Positions 26,699 to 34,331 of a stretch of 64,000 bases of DNA are shown in pieces. The notes under the pieces are model-generated. The model did not search any database and was not told the DNA's origin. It worked only from the letters and a program-made list of their open reading frames with translations. The translations under genes were made by a program, and so were the position numbers. Origin of the DNA: Hathewaya limosa (GTDB lineage Bacteria; Bacillota; Clostridia; Clostridiales; Clostridiaceae); contig NZ_JAUSWN010000009.1 of the NCBI RefSeq assembly GCF_030815255.1, positions 50,169-114,168 of the forward strand, given 5' to 3'. Within the stretch, counting starts at the first letter, position 1, and the number at the start of each line of letters is the position of its first letter.

Positions 26699-28576
26699 TT
26701 GTGTGGTTTTATATGTTTTTTTTCAAATAAAAATTTACAAACAGATACTATAAATAGCCTAGAAGATTGTTCTAAAACAATTATTCATAGAGGACCTGAT
26801 AAACATAATTCTTTTGTAGATAAAAATTTTTTTATGTCCTTTAATAGATTAAGTATATTAGATTTAAATACAGGAAATCAGCCATTTCATTATAAAAATA
26901 GGTACGTTACAGTCTTTAACGGTGAAATTTATAATTACAAAGACATAATAGACGAACTAAAAGAAGACTATTCTTTTGTTGATAATACAGAGGTAGAAAC
27001 TATAACCTTTGCCTATGATAAATGGGGAGAGTCTTTTATAAATAAACTTCGTGGTATGTTCGCTATAATAATTTTTGATAGGCAAAAAAATAAATTTGTT
27101 GCCTATAGAGATTACTTTGGAATTAAACCAATTTATTATATGCAACTTAAGGATGGAGTAGTATTTAGTTCAGAGGCAAAAGCAATTTATAAATTTTCAG
27201 ATAAACAATTAAATATTCTGGGTTTAAATAATTATCTTTCTTTTCAATATATCCCTGAACCTAGTACACCTGTTGAGGACATACATTGTGTACCTGCTGG
27301 TTGCTATATAACAAACAAAAAAGAAATTTTAAATTCTTTATCAAATAATAAAAATAATGAATTAGAAATTGTTAGATTTTTCAATCCCGCTTTAACTCCT
27401 TGTAAAAAAACTAATAAGGAAGATCTAAAAAAAGAAATCGTGGATACGCTTAGAAATTCTGTAGAAAAACATCTTCAAAGTGATGTTCCAGTGGCAACTT
27501 TTTTATCTGGAGGAATTGATTCTTCTATAATTACAAAACTCGCTAGTGAATTTAATAGTAACCTTACCACATTTTCTATTGGATTCCAAATGGATAATTA
27601 TAATGAAGTACCTTTAGCAAAACAATTTGCCCAAGATATAGGTGTTAAAAATATCAATTTAACAATAAACCATGAAGATTTATTAGAAGAAATATATAAT
27701 ATAGTTTATCATATGGATATTCCAGTTGCAGATCCTTCAATAATACCTTTATATTTTGTAACTAAAGAGGCTAGCAAATATTTTAAGGTTGTTCTTTCTG
27801 GAGAAGGTTCTGATGAACTTTTTGGAGGCTATAACATATATACTGAAGAAAATTCTTTAAAGGTCTTTAAATACATACCTAAGAAATTAAAGCAAATAAT
27901 AGCTAAAATAGCCTACAATAACCTTCCTATTAATATGAAAGGTAGGAGTTTTTTAATAAGAGGATGTACAGAATTAAAAGATAGATATATAGGAAATGCA
28001 AATATTTTCGAGGATAGAGAAAAATTTAAACTTATAGAAAAAAACTATATAAAAAAGTCTCATTTAAAGGTAACGGATTCTCTTTTTAACTCTGTAAAAA
28101 ATCTAGATCCGGTTTCTCAAAGACAATATATAGATTTAAACACTTGGCTTATTGGAGATATTTTATCTAAAACTGATAGAATGTCTATGGCACATTCATT
28201 AGAAGTAAGAGTACCTTTTTTAGATAAAGAAGTTTTTGACCTTTGCTCAAAATTACATAAAGAAGATAAAATAAATAACTTTACAACTAAACATTTACTA
28301 AGAGAGGCTTTTAAAGATATATTACCATCTTATTTATACGATAGAAAAAAATTAGGATATCCTGTTCCTATTAGAGTATGGTTTAAAAATGAACTATATT
28401 CTTGGGCAAAAAATACAATTCAAAACACACCATTGGATATTTTTGATAAATCTTTTGCTCTAAATCTCTTAGAACTTCATAAAGAAGGACATGGAGATTA
28501 TAGCCGTAAACTTTGGACTATTATAATTTACATACTTTGGTATGAAATTCATATATTAAACATAAGAAAATTATAA
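26699..28576 (+). CDS. asnB: Glutamine-hydrolysing asparagine synthetase (AsnB)
   Basis: A 625-residue cytoplasmic enzyme making asparagine from aspartate, glutamine and ATP. The start is TTG so that Cys2 (MCGFICF) becomes the N-terminal nucleophile of the glutaminase domain (about 2-210), with FNGEIYNY and SSEAKA typical of that domain. The synthetase domain has the ATP pyrophosphatase loop SGGIDSS near residue 270. AAGGAGG lies 10 bases upstream. Homologues in surface-polysaccharide clusters can amidate sugars; the adjacent acyltransferase and LTA synthase make that alternative worth keeping. Confidence 0.93.
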   Translation: MCGFICFFSNKNLQTDTINSLEDCSKTIIHRGPDKHNSFVDKNFFMSFNRLSILDLNTGNQPFHYKNRYVTVFNGEIYNYKDIIDELKEDYSFVDNTEVETITFAYDKWGESFINKLRGMFAIIIFDRQKNKFVAYRDYFGIKPIYYMQLKDGVVFSSEAKAIYKFSDKQLNILGLNNYLSFQYIPEPSTPVEDIHCVPAGCYITNKKEILNSLSNNKNNELEIVRFFNPALTPCKKTNKEDLKKEIVDTLRNSVEKHLQSDVPVATFLSGGIDSSIITKLASEFNSNLTTFSIGFQMDNYNEVPLAKQFAQDIGVKNINLTINHEDLLEEIYNIVYHMDIPVADPSIIPLYFVTKEASKYFKVVLSGEGSDELFGGYNIYTEENSLKVFKYIPKKLKQIIAKIAYNNLPINMKGRSFLIRGCTELKDRYIGNANIFEDREKFKLIEKNYIKKSHLKVTDSLFNSVKNLDPVSQRQYIDLNTWLIGDILSKTDRMSMAHSLEVRVPFLDKEVFDLCSKLHKEDKINNFTTKHLLREAFKDILPSYLYDRKKLGYPVPIRVWFKNELYSWAKNTIQNTPLDIFDKSFALNLLELHKEGHGDYSRKLWTIIIYILWYEIHILNIRKL

Positions 28577-28595
28577 TTTCTTTATATTTTTAATT

Positions 28596-28643
28596 AGAGT
28601 TGCTGATAATTTTATTTAATATTATAAATTTATCAACAACTCT
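28596..28643 (+). terminator. Terminator after asnB
   Basis: AGAGTTG-TGATAA pairs with TTATCA-CAACTCT with one mismatch, around an AT-rich loop. ATTTTTTATATTTT follows. Confidence 0.7.
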
Positions 28644-28721
28644 ATTTTTTATATTTTAATATGATAAAGTATACTTTTAAACTATTTATCAATTAAACTT
28701 TTAAAGGAGTCATAAAAGAAT

Positions 28722-29735
28722 ATGCACAAAAGATTAGATTGGATTGATTCACTAAGAGGAATAGCCATTTTATTGGTCATTTTAGGACATTGTACCCCAT
28801 ACATAGGACATAAAGCCCATATATGGCACATTATTTACTCATTCCATATACCTTTATTTTTTATTATTTCAGGATATCTTTTTAAAGAAAAAAACTTTTT
28901 GGATCTTATTTTAAAAGATCTTAAACGATTACTTCTACCATATATAATCACTTTACTGATTCTTCTAATATATAATCTTTTAAAATTTCCTTTTAATTCA
29001 TACTATATATTTAAAGTATCATTATTAACCATTTTATATGGTTCAGGTCCTGTACCTGTATTTATTCCCTACTTAGGTTCAGTAGGTTGTCTTTGGTTTT
29101 TACCAACTTTATTTCTTACACGTTTAATATTTAATTTATTTCTAAAAGTTGTAAAAAATAAAAATATCTTTAAACAAATTTTAGTTTTAATGTTTTTAGT
29201 TATAATGGGATATATTTTAAAGAATATATCTTTTCTTCCCTGGGGATTGGATTTAGCCCTAGTATGTCAGTTATTCTTTTTTATAGGTTATACTCTAAAT
29301 AATCAAAAAGTTACCTTAAACAAACTCTCTATCTCATCCATATTAATTATGATATTTTTATGGTATATATGCATTATTAATTGTGCCTTTGACATTAATC
29401 TACGTATATATAGAGATTTCATTATTTTTTGTACTGGTTCCATTAGCGGTAGTATATTAGTTATATATTTATGGAATTTTCTGAGCAATATAAAGTTATT
29501 AAGTACTTTTTTTATATATGTTGGTAAAAATTCTTTGATTATTTTATGCGTTCATTTTTTAGAAACTAATATAATTCCTTGGAATATACTTTTTAAGTAT
29601 AATTCTTTCATAGAACTCAGTAATTCAAATTTATTAAAATTAATATTATTAAAATTCTTTATAATTATTACTACTTGCATATTAATAAAATACATAACAA
29701 ATTTTATTAAAAGATTTACTTACATAAAAATTTAA
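28722..29735 (+). CDS. Membrane acyltransferase (acyltransferase family 3)
   Basis: A 337-residue protein with about ten helices. The N-terminal WIDSLRGIAILLVILGHC carries the family's catalytic His, followed by FHIPLFFIISGYLF. The family O-acetylates or otherwise acylates cell-wall and capsular sugars using a cytoplasmic acyl donor. It lacks the C-terminal SGNH domain found in OatA. AAAGGAG precedes the ATG. It sits just upstream of an LTA synthase homologue, consistent with modification of a surface polymer; the actual target is not known. Confidence 0.88.
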   Translation: MHKRLDWIDSLRGIAILLVILGHCTPYIGHKAHIWHIIYSFHIPLFFIISGYLFKEKNFLDLILKDLKRLLLPYIITLLILLIYNLLKFPFNSYYIFKVSLLTILYGSGPVPVFIPYLGSVGCLWFLPTLFLTRLIFNLFLKVVKNKNIFKQILVLMFLVIMGYILKNISFLPWGLDLALVCQLFFFIGYTLNNQKVTLNKLSISSILIMIFLWYICIINCAFDINLRIYRDFIIFCTGSISGSILVIYLWNFLSNIKLLSTFFIYVGKNSLIILCVHFLETNIIPWNILFKYNSFIELSNSNLLKLILLKFFIIITTCILIKYITNFIKRFTYIKI

Positions 29736-29817
29736 CCAAAAACAACTTTAAAGATTAAAAACTTTACTAGAATCTAGTATAATAGTTTATATATTCTTAT
29801 AGAAAAGAGGTACTCAA

Positions 29818-31692
29818 TTGGACAATATAAATACATCCTATAAAACCATAAAAATACCTAACTGTTTATGTAATATTTTTAAAAATATAAAATTTATTTT
29901 TAAAGATAAAGCATTTATATATTCTATTTTAGCTATTTTAGTTAAAATATTTTTATTTTTTGCTGTTATGGGTGATCATAATGTATCAAAATTTAATTTC
30001 AAAACCATGTTTTTCAATGTCCCCCCTATCATGGTATATCTAAGTTTTATATGCATGTTTTTATCTTTTACATATCTTTTTAAAGGTAAAAAACACTTAT
30101 TTAGTATTATAATATTAGATATCTTATTAACCATACTAATGATTGGTGATCTGTGGTATTTTAGAAGTAATCGTTCTTTTTTAACTTTTCATATGTTAAG
30201 TTATACAGCTAATTTACACAACCTTTCAGATAGTATTTTTGCTATGTTTAGACCAATAGATCTTATATTTTTATTGGACATATTAATTTTATTATTGTAC
30301 TTTTTTAAGATAAAAAATAACTATTTAACTTTTAAAAGAAATTTCTCTTCTTTTTTAATTTTATTTATTATACCTTTGTTTTATTTACCTTATGCCCATT
30401 ATAAAATAGATATATCTAAAAATTGTTTTTCAGATCAACATTTGTTTTTTACTACTTGGACTCAAGATCAAAACATGTTTAACTTAACCCCTATAGGATT
30501 TCATATATATGATGGATATAGTTTTTACAAAGATAGTAGAAAGCATACGCTTACAAACTCTGAAAAGAAAGAAATTGAAACTTGGTTTAAAGCTAAAGCC
30601 GAAAAATTACCTGACAATAAATATAAAGGAATATTCAAAGGTAAAAACCTTATTACAATACAAATAGAGTCATTAGAAAATTTCGTAATAGGTAAATCTA
30701 TAGATGGTGAAGAAATTACACCAAATCTAAATAAACTTTTAAAGAATAGTTTATATTTTAATAATATAAAAGAGCAAACCTTTGCAGGAACTACCTCCGA
30801 TGCAGAACTTCTTGCAAATACCTCTATTTTTCCTGTAAGACGTGGAAGCACATTTTTTAGGTATCCTAATAATACATATCCTTCTTCTCTTCCTAAACTT
30901 TTAGAGGACATAGGATATAACACTATAGCAATTCATCCTGATAAAGGCTCTTACTGGAATTGGTTGCCTTCCCTTAGTTCTATAGGTTTTAAAAAATGTA
31001 TAGATTCTAGTCATTTTAATATGGATGAAACTATTGGATTAGGACTTAGTGATGGAAGTTTTTTCAAACAATTAGTTCCTATATTGAAGCAACAAAAAAA
31101 TCCTTTTTATAGTTTTTCAATAACTTTAAGTAATCATGCACCTTTTTCCATGCCTGAAAAATTTAAAGATATAAAAATTCCTGATAAGCTAAAAGGAACT
31201 GTTATTGGAAAATATTTCGAATCTGTTCATTATACAGATAAAGTTATTGGTCAATTTATAAATTCCCTTGAAAATAACAATCTTTTAGAAAACTCAATTA
31301 TTGTTTTCTATGGAGATCATGAAGGTCCGCATAAATTTTTTCAAGATCAAGTACAATCTATAAAAGGACTTCCTAAATGGAGTAAAAAAAATGATCTTAA
31401 TACTCCTTTAATAATCTATTCAAAAGATTATACTGGAGAAACCATAAATACCTATGGTGGTGAAGTAGATATAACCCCTACCCTTGCATATTTACTAGGA
31501 GTTGAGAAGGATAAGTACATTTATTCAACTATGGGAAGGAATATTTTAAATACAAAAAGGAATTTTGCCATTCTTCCTAATGGTACTATTAAATCAAAAA
31601 ATCTAACAAAAAAAGAAATAGACATGTTCTCTAAGGCAACCTACTATAGCAACAAAATTATTGAATCAAATTATTTTAAAAAGGAGCATTAA
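29818..31692 (+). CDS. LTA synthase family protein (LtaS-like, sulfatase fold)
   Basis: A 624-residue polyglycerolphosphate synthase-like enzyme. Five N-terminal helices (about 30-205) are followed by an extracellular sulfatase-fold domain. Metal and active-site motifs are IQIESLEN, the nucleophile Thr in GTTSDAE near residue 325, and YGDHEG near residue 500. The start is TTG with AAAGAGG upstream. It would polymerise glycerol phosphate from phosphatidylglycerol onto a lipid anchor. Which of lipoteichoic acid or another phosphopolymer it makes is not decidable here. It is followed after 2 bases by a small membrane protein. Confidence 0.92.
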   Translation: MDNINTSYKTIKIPNCLCNIFKNIKFIFKDKAFIYSILAILVKIFLFFAVMGDHNVSKFNFKTMFFNVPPIMVYLSFICMFLSFTYLFKGKKHLFSIIILDILLTILMIGDLWYFRSNRSFLTFHMLSYTANLHNLSDSIFAMFRPIDLIFLLDILILLLYFFKIKNNYLTFKRNFSSFLILFIIPLFYLPYAHYKIDISKNCFSDQHLFFTTWTQDQNMFNLTPIGFHIYDGYSFYKDSRKHTLTNSEKKEIETWFKAKAEKLPDNKYKGIFKGKNLITIQIESLENFVIGKSIDGEEITPNLNKLLKNSLYFNNIKEQTFAGTTSDAELLANTSIFPVRRGSTFFRYPNNTYPSSLPKLLEDIGYNTIAIHPDKGSYWNWLPSLSSIGFKKCIDSSHFNMDETIGLGLSDGSFFKQLVPILKQQKNPFYSFSITLSNHAPFSMPEKFKDIKIPDKLKGTVIGKYFESVHYTDKVIGQFINSLENNNLLENSIIVFYGDHEGPHKFFQDQVQSIKGLPKWSKKNDLNTPLIIYSKDYTGETINTYGGEVDITPTLAYLLGVEKDKYIYSTMGRNILNTKRNFAILPNGTIKSKNLTKKEIDMFSKATYYSNKIIESNYFKKEH

Positions 31693-31694
31693 GT

Positions 31695-31955
31695 ATGAAA
31701 TTACCTGTTATAACAATTCCGTTTATCTTAATACTTATCTTAATACCTATACTTTCCATTGAAGGTATTACTCCTTGGTTAATTTCTATATTCTTTATAT
31801 ATAGAATTATAAAAAACTCTAAAAAATTAGATATACCTACAAAACAATCCATACTTAAAATATCAATAATAAATACAATACTTGGTGTGTCTATGGGATT
31901 AATTTTTAACTTAACTTGTATCTATGGAACTAAATTATTTTATATGTTTCAATAA
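31695..31955 (+). CDS. Small membrane protein of unknown function (86 aa)
   Basis: Not recognised. It has hydrophobic segments at about 5-37 and 55-82, with a basic stretch (RIIKNSKKLDIPTKQS) between them. AAAGGAG precedes the ATG and only two bases separate it from the LTA synthase stop, so it is co-translated with that gene and may assist it. A terminator follows directly. Confidence 0.7.
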   Translation: MKLPVITIPFILILILIPILSIEGITPWLISIFFIYRIIKNSKKLDIPTKQSILKISIINTILGVSMGLIFNLTCIYGTKLFYMFQ

Positions 31956-31971
31956 TAAAATACTATTACAC

Positions 31972-32007
31972 AAAAATAAGCTTATCTGTTAAGACAAGCT
32001 TATTTTT
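31972..32007. terminator. Bidirectional terminator
   Basis: AAAAATAAGCTT (31972-31983) pairs perfectly with AAGCTTATTTTT (31996-32007). It lies between the convergent LTA-synthase operon and the flavodoxin-like gene. Confidence 0.82.
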
Positions 32008-32020
32008 ATATTAAAATTTT

Positions 32021-32566
32021 TTAATACATTTTATTTATTAAGTACGCTACATTTTCAGAGAATCTTTTAACCGTTTTTAGTCCCTCGTCATCTTTTAATG
32101 CATCTCCTGGATCTTTTCCAAAAACTATATTCCAGTATGTTGAACCTGGTACTATCATATCATTTATCATGTAAAACATCATCATTTCTTCAATAGTAGA
32201 TGTAAGCCCCCCTCTTCTAGCAATTGCTATAGGGCCGCCTACCATACGTGATAAAAAGTTTCCTTCATGAATTGATGCCATTGCAATTCTTTGTAATGCT
32301 GTCATTGTTTCCGCCCTTGCTGTTCCCCAATAAACAGGACTTGCTACAATAAGACCTTGTGCATTTTTTACTTTTTCTATTATTTCATCAAAATCATCAT
32401 TATATCCACCTTGATAATTCATAGAATCTTTTAAATTCATTCCCGCTATAGAAACAACCTCTGCTTCAACTCCATTTTCTTCAATAACCTTTGCACATTC
32501 TTTAAGTACAAACATACTATTTCCATAAACATTAGGACTTCCGCTTAAAAGAATAACTTTACTCAT
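32021..32566 (-). CDS. Flavodoxin-family NAD(P)H-dependent FMN oxidoreductase
   Basis: A 181-residue FMN protein. The phosphate-binding loop is LLSGSPNVYGNS at the N-terminus, and the flavin-contact segment is ASPVYWGTARAETMTALQR (about 78-97). The family reduces quinones, metals or nitro compounds, or moves electrons from NAD(P)H. The frame reaches 32608, but GGAGGGA directly precedes the ATG at 32566. It lies downstream of the HesB-like pair on the same strand but is separated from them by a terminator hairpin, so it is probably a separate unit. Confidence 0.86.
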   Translation of the reverse strand: MSKVILLSGSPNVYGNSMFVLKECAKVIEENGVEAEVVSIAGMNLKDSMNYQGGYNDDFDEIIEKVKNAQGLIVASPVYWGTARAETMTALQRIAMASIHEGNFLSRMVGGPIAIARRGGLTSTIEEMMMFYMINDMIVPGSTYWNIVFGKDPGDALKDDEGLKTVKRFSENVAYLINKMY

Positions 32567-32671
32567 AATATCCCTCCATAATAATCCTTTATATTTTAAT
32601 ATTACCACTTTTATTAGTATATTAACATACTAAAATATTAGTATAAATCTACATATTATATTTTAAATTAA

Positions 32672-32705
32672 AAAAATTACCATATTTTTATATGGTAATT
32701 TTTTT
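32672..32705 (-). terminator. Terminator after the HesB-like selenoprotein genes
   Basis: AAAAATTACCATA pairs with TATGGTAATTTTT around a 6-nt loop. T-rich sequence follows on both strands. It lies 10 bases beyond the stop of the second HesB-like gene. Confidence 0.8.
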
Positions 32706-32715
32706 AATAATTATT

Positions 32716-33000
32716 CTAATTACAATCTATTTTATATCCTATATGATATCCATCTTTAATATAATCTACATATATGTTTTTTATCTGATTTTCTAAACTT
32801 GAGTTAATTATAATTCTATTTCCTTCAACTTCATATACCTTATCATTTTCTCCTGGTTCATCCAGAACCACGCCTATAATAGGACCATATCATCTGCTTA
32901 CTCTTTTTATATAAAATCTTATTAACTTATGTTCATTTCCTTCTTGTGCTAATATAGCATCAAATTCTCTTTTAGCTGAGTCTGTTATATAAAGATTCAT
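32716..33000 (-). CDS. HesB-like selenoprotein, copy 2 (UGA at codon 37 read as selenocysteine)
   Basis: Reading from ATG 33000 (GAAAGGAG eight bases upstream) to TAG 32716 gives 94 residues with one in-frame UGA at codon 37 (32890-32892). The product shows the HesB/IscA-like pattern: SAKREFDAIL at the start, then the key position in U-YGP followed by VVLDEP, END and VYEVEGNRIIIN, and DYIKDGYHIGYKI at the end. In the family the UGA position is a Cys in a C-x-GP motif, and HesB-like is an established bacterial Sec family. A paralogue with UGA at the same place is just upstream (33073-33360). Codon use and similarity continue unbroken past the UGA, so decay is unlikely. Function is unknown, perhaps Fe-S or redox handling. 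Confidence 0.87.
32854..32870 (-). promoter_or_regulatory. Putative bacterial SECIS hairpin of HesB-like copy 2
   Basis: In the mRNA a perfect 6-bp stem UGGUUC/GAACCA is closed by the 5-nt loop UGGAU, whose first base lies 26 nt after the UGA. Bacterial SECIS elements have a short stem 16-37 nt after UGA, with G among the first two loop bases, as here. Confidence 0.75.
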
Positions 33001-33072
33001 TTACTTTTCTCCTTTCTTACTTTTTTTACTTTAGTATCTTCTTATATACCAGACCTTATACCTTTTAATTAT

Positions 33073-33360
33073 CTAAAACATTTCTGTATCAATTCTATAT
33101 CCTGTATAATATTCATTATCTATATAATTTACATAAAGAACACTAAATTCTAACTCCAATTGTTTTTTTATTATAAACTTATAATTATCAACTTCATATA
33201 CGCTATCATCATTATTTCGCTTATCCAAAGCTAAATCCATAATAGGACCTTGTCATACATTTCCTGTTTTTTTACTTATTCTTATATATTCCTTATTATT
33301 TTTATCGCTTAAAAGTTTACTTAAATCACTTTTAGCTGAATTAGTCAAATATATCTTCAT
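33073..33360 (-). CDS. HesB-like selenoprotein, copy 1 (UGA at codon 36 read as selenocysteine)
   Basis: ATG 33360 to TAG 33073 gives 95 residues with one in-frame UGA at codon 36 (33253-33255). The protein aligns end to end with copy 2: MKIYLTNSAKSDL at the start, U-QGPIMDLALD around the UGA, DDSVYEVDNYKFIIKK and YVNYIDNEYYTGYRID after it. Identity clusters around the UGA, and both copies have U-x-GPI. The AAGGGAG upstream is 13 bases from the ATG, which is long. It begins 40 bases after the stop of the sulfite-reductase-like gene, so the three genes look like one operon. The alternative, two independent nonsense mutations at one codon, is improbable. Confidence 0.86.
33214..33236 (-). promoter_or_regulatory. 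Putative bacterial SECIS hairpin of HesB-like copy 1
   Basis: In the mRNA AUUUAGCUU pairs with AAGCGAAAU with one A-G mismatch, closed by the loop UGGAU. The loop starts 26 nt after the UGA, exactly as in copy 2. Stem sequences differ between the copies while loop and distance are kept, which suggests a selected RNA structure. Confidence 0.72.
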
Positions 33361-33400
33361 ATTTTAAATTAACTCCCTTATCCTTTTAAATTTATTATTT

Positions 33401-34069
33401 TTATATACTGTTTGTTCTTTCCTTTACATCTGTTCTAAATTTGTCAATTCCTATTCTATCAATAAAAAAGCCTAGTTTTTCTCCTAATTCTGCATTCTCT
33501 TTATAATAATTAATTATAGATTCTATTAACTTCATAGCTTCACTTTCACTTAAATCTATATCTATAATATTAGCTGACCTAGGATTATATCCACATGATC
33601 CTCCTGCAGTTATAATAAGACCTGTTTTATCAGCTATAACACCTATATCTTTACTATAAACACTTCCACATGCATTTCTACATCCTGATACTCCTATTTT
33701 AGTTCTGCAAGGCATCTCCATCCATTGATACTTTTTAGATAATTTCATTCCCATTCCTATAGTATTATATTTTGATCTTTTACAAAATCCCGCCGGACAC
33801 ATCTCTACATTTTTAACTGAATTTTGAGTTTTAACTCCTGGCTCCATACCTAACTTTCCCCAAATTTCTGGTAGATCTTCTTCCTTTAAATTAGTAATCA
33901 TTATTCTTTGACCAGAAGTTATTTTTAAAACACCATTATATTCTTCTGTAACTTCAGCTATTTTTTGCAAATTTTTAGGTGTTATAAAACCCCCTGGAAT
34001 ATGTGGAGTTATACTAAATCTTCTTTCTCCATTTCTAACCTTTTGTAAGTTCCCAAAATTTTTTCCCAT
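33401..34069 (-). CDS. Small siroheme/4Fe-4S sulfite (or nitrite) reductase-like protein
   Basis: A 222-residue protein with the two halves of a nitrite/sulfite reductase unit: a ferredoxin-like half (about 10-70, with the substrate-contact-like SGQRIMITNL) and the cluster half. Four cysteines suited to the siroheme-coupled 4Fe-4S centre lie in CPAGFC and GCRNACG, with MPCRTKIGVSG before the latter. Size matches the low-molecular-weight assimilatory-type sulfite reductases of anaerobes, not the 500-residue enzymes. An AAGGAGG lies 24 bases before the ATG with a small hairpin between. It leads an operon with two HesB-like selenoproteins. Whether it acts on sulfite, selenite or nitrite is unknown. 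Confidence 0.82.
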   Translation of the reverse strand: MGKNFGNLQKVRNGERRFSITPHIPGGFITPKNLQKIAEVTEEYNGVLKITSGQRIMITNLKEEDLPEIWGKLGMEPGVKTQNSVKNVEMCPAGFCKRSKYNTIGMGMKLSKKYQWMEMPCRTKIGVSGCRNACGSVYSKDIGVIADKTGLIITAGGSCGYNPRSANIIDIDLSESEAMKLIESIINYYKENAELGEKLGFFIDRIGIDKFRTDVKERTNSI

Positions 34070-34229
34070 ATAATTATATCTGTTTAAAACAGTCCTCCTT
34101 TCCCTTTATTATTAATTAGTATATATCAACATAAAAAATTTAGTAATATTTTAAATTGGTTTTTATATTATATCATAGATTATTTAATTTCTTCTATTGA
34201 AATCATATATGTATACTGTTAATAAAAAA

Positions 34230-34277
34230 ACCTTAAAGTAGTTTAAATTTTTTATTACTTTATAACTACTTTAAGGT
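34230..34277 (-). terminator. Terminator after clostripain gene 1
   Basis: A 14-bp perfect stem, ACCTTAAAGTAGTT at 34230-34243 with its complement at 34264-34277, and a 20-nt loop. A T-rich run follows on the minus strand. Confidence 0.8.
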
Positions 34278-34331
34278 ATATTTTAAATTTTTTATATTTC
34301 TTATAAGATAAAAAATCTTATATCATAAGAC

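Noticed and set aside
32716..33360. Reading the two UGA-interrupted HesB-like ORFs as pseudogenes
   Set aside because: Two paralogues would need the same nonsense mutation at the same conserved codon, with intact frames and matching hairpins downstream. Selenocysteine explains this better.
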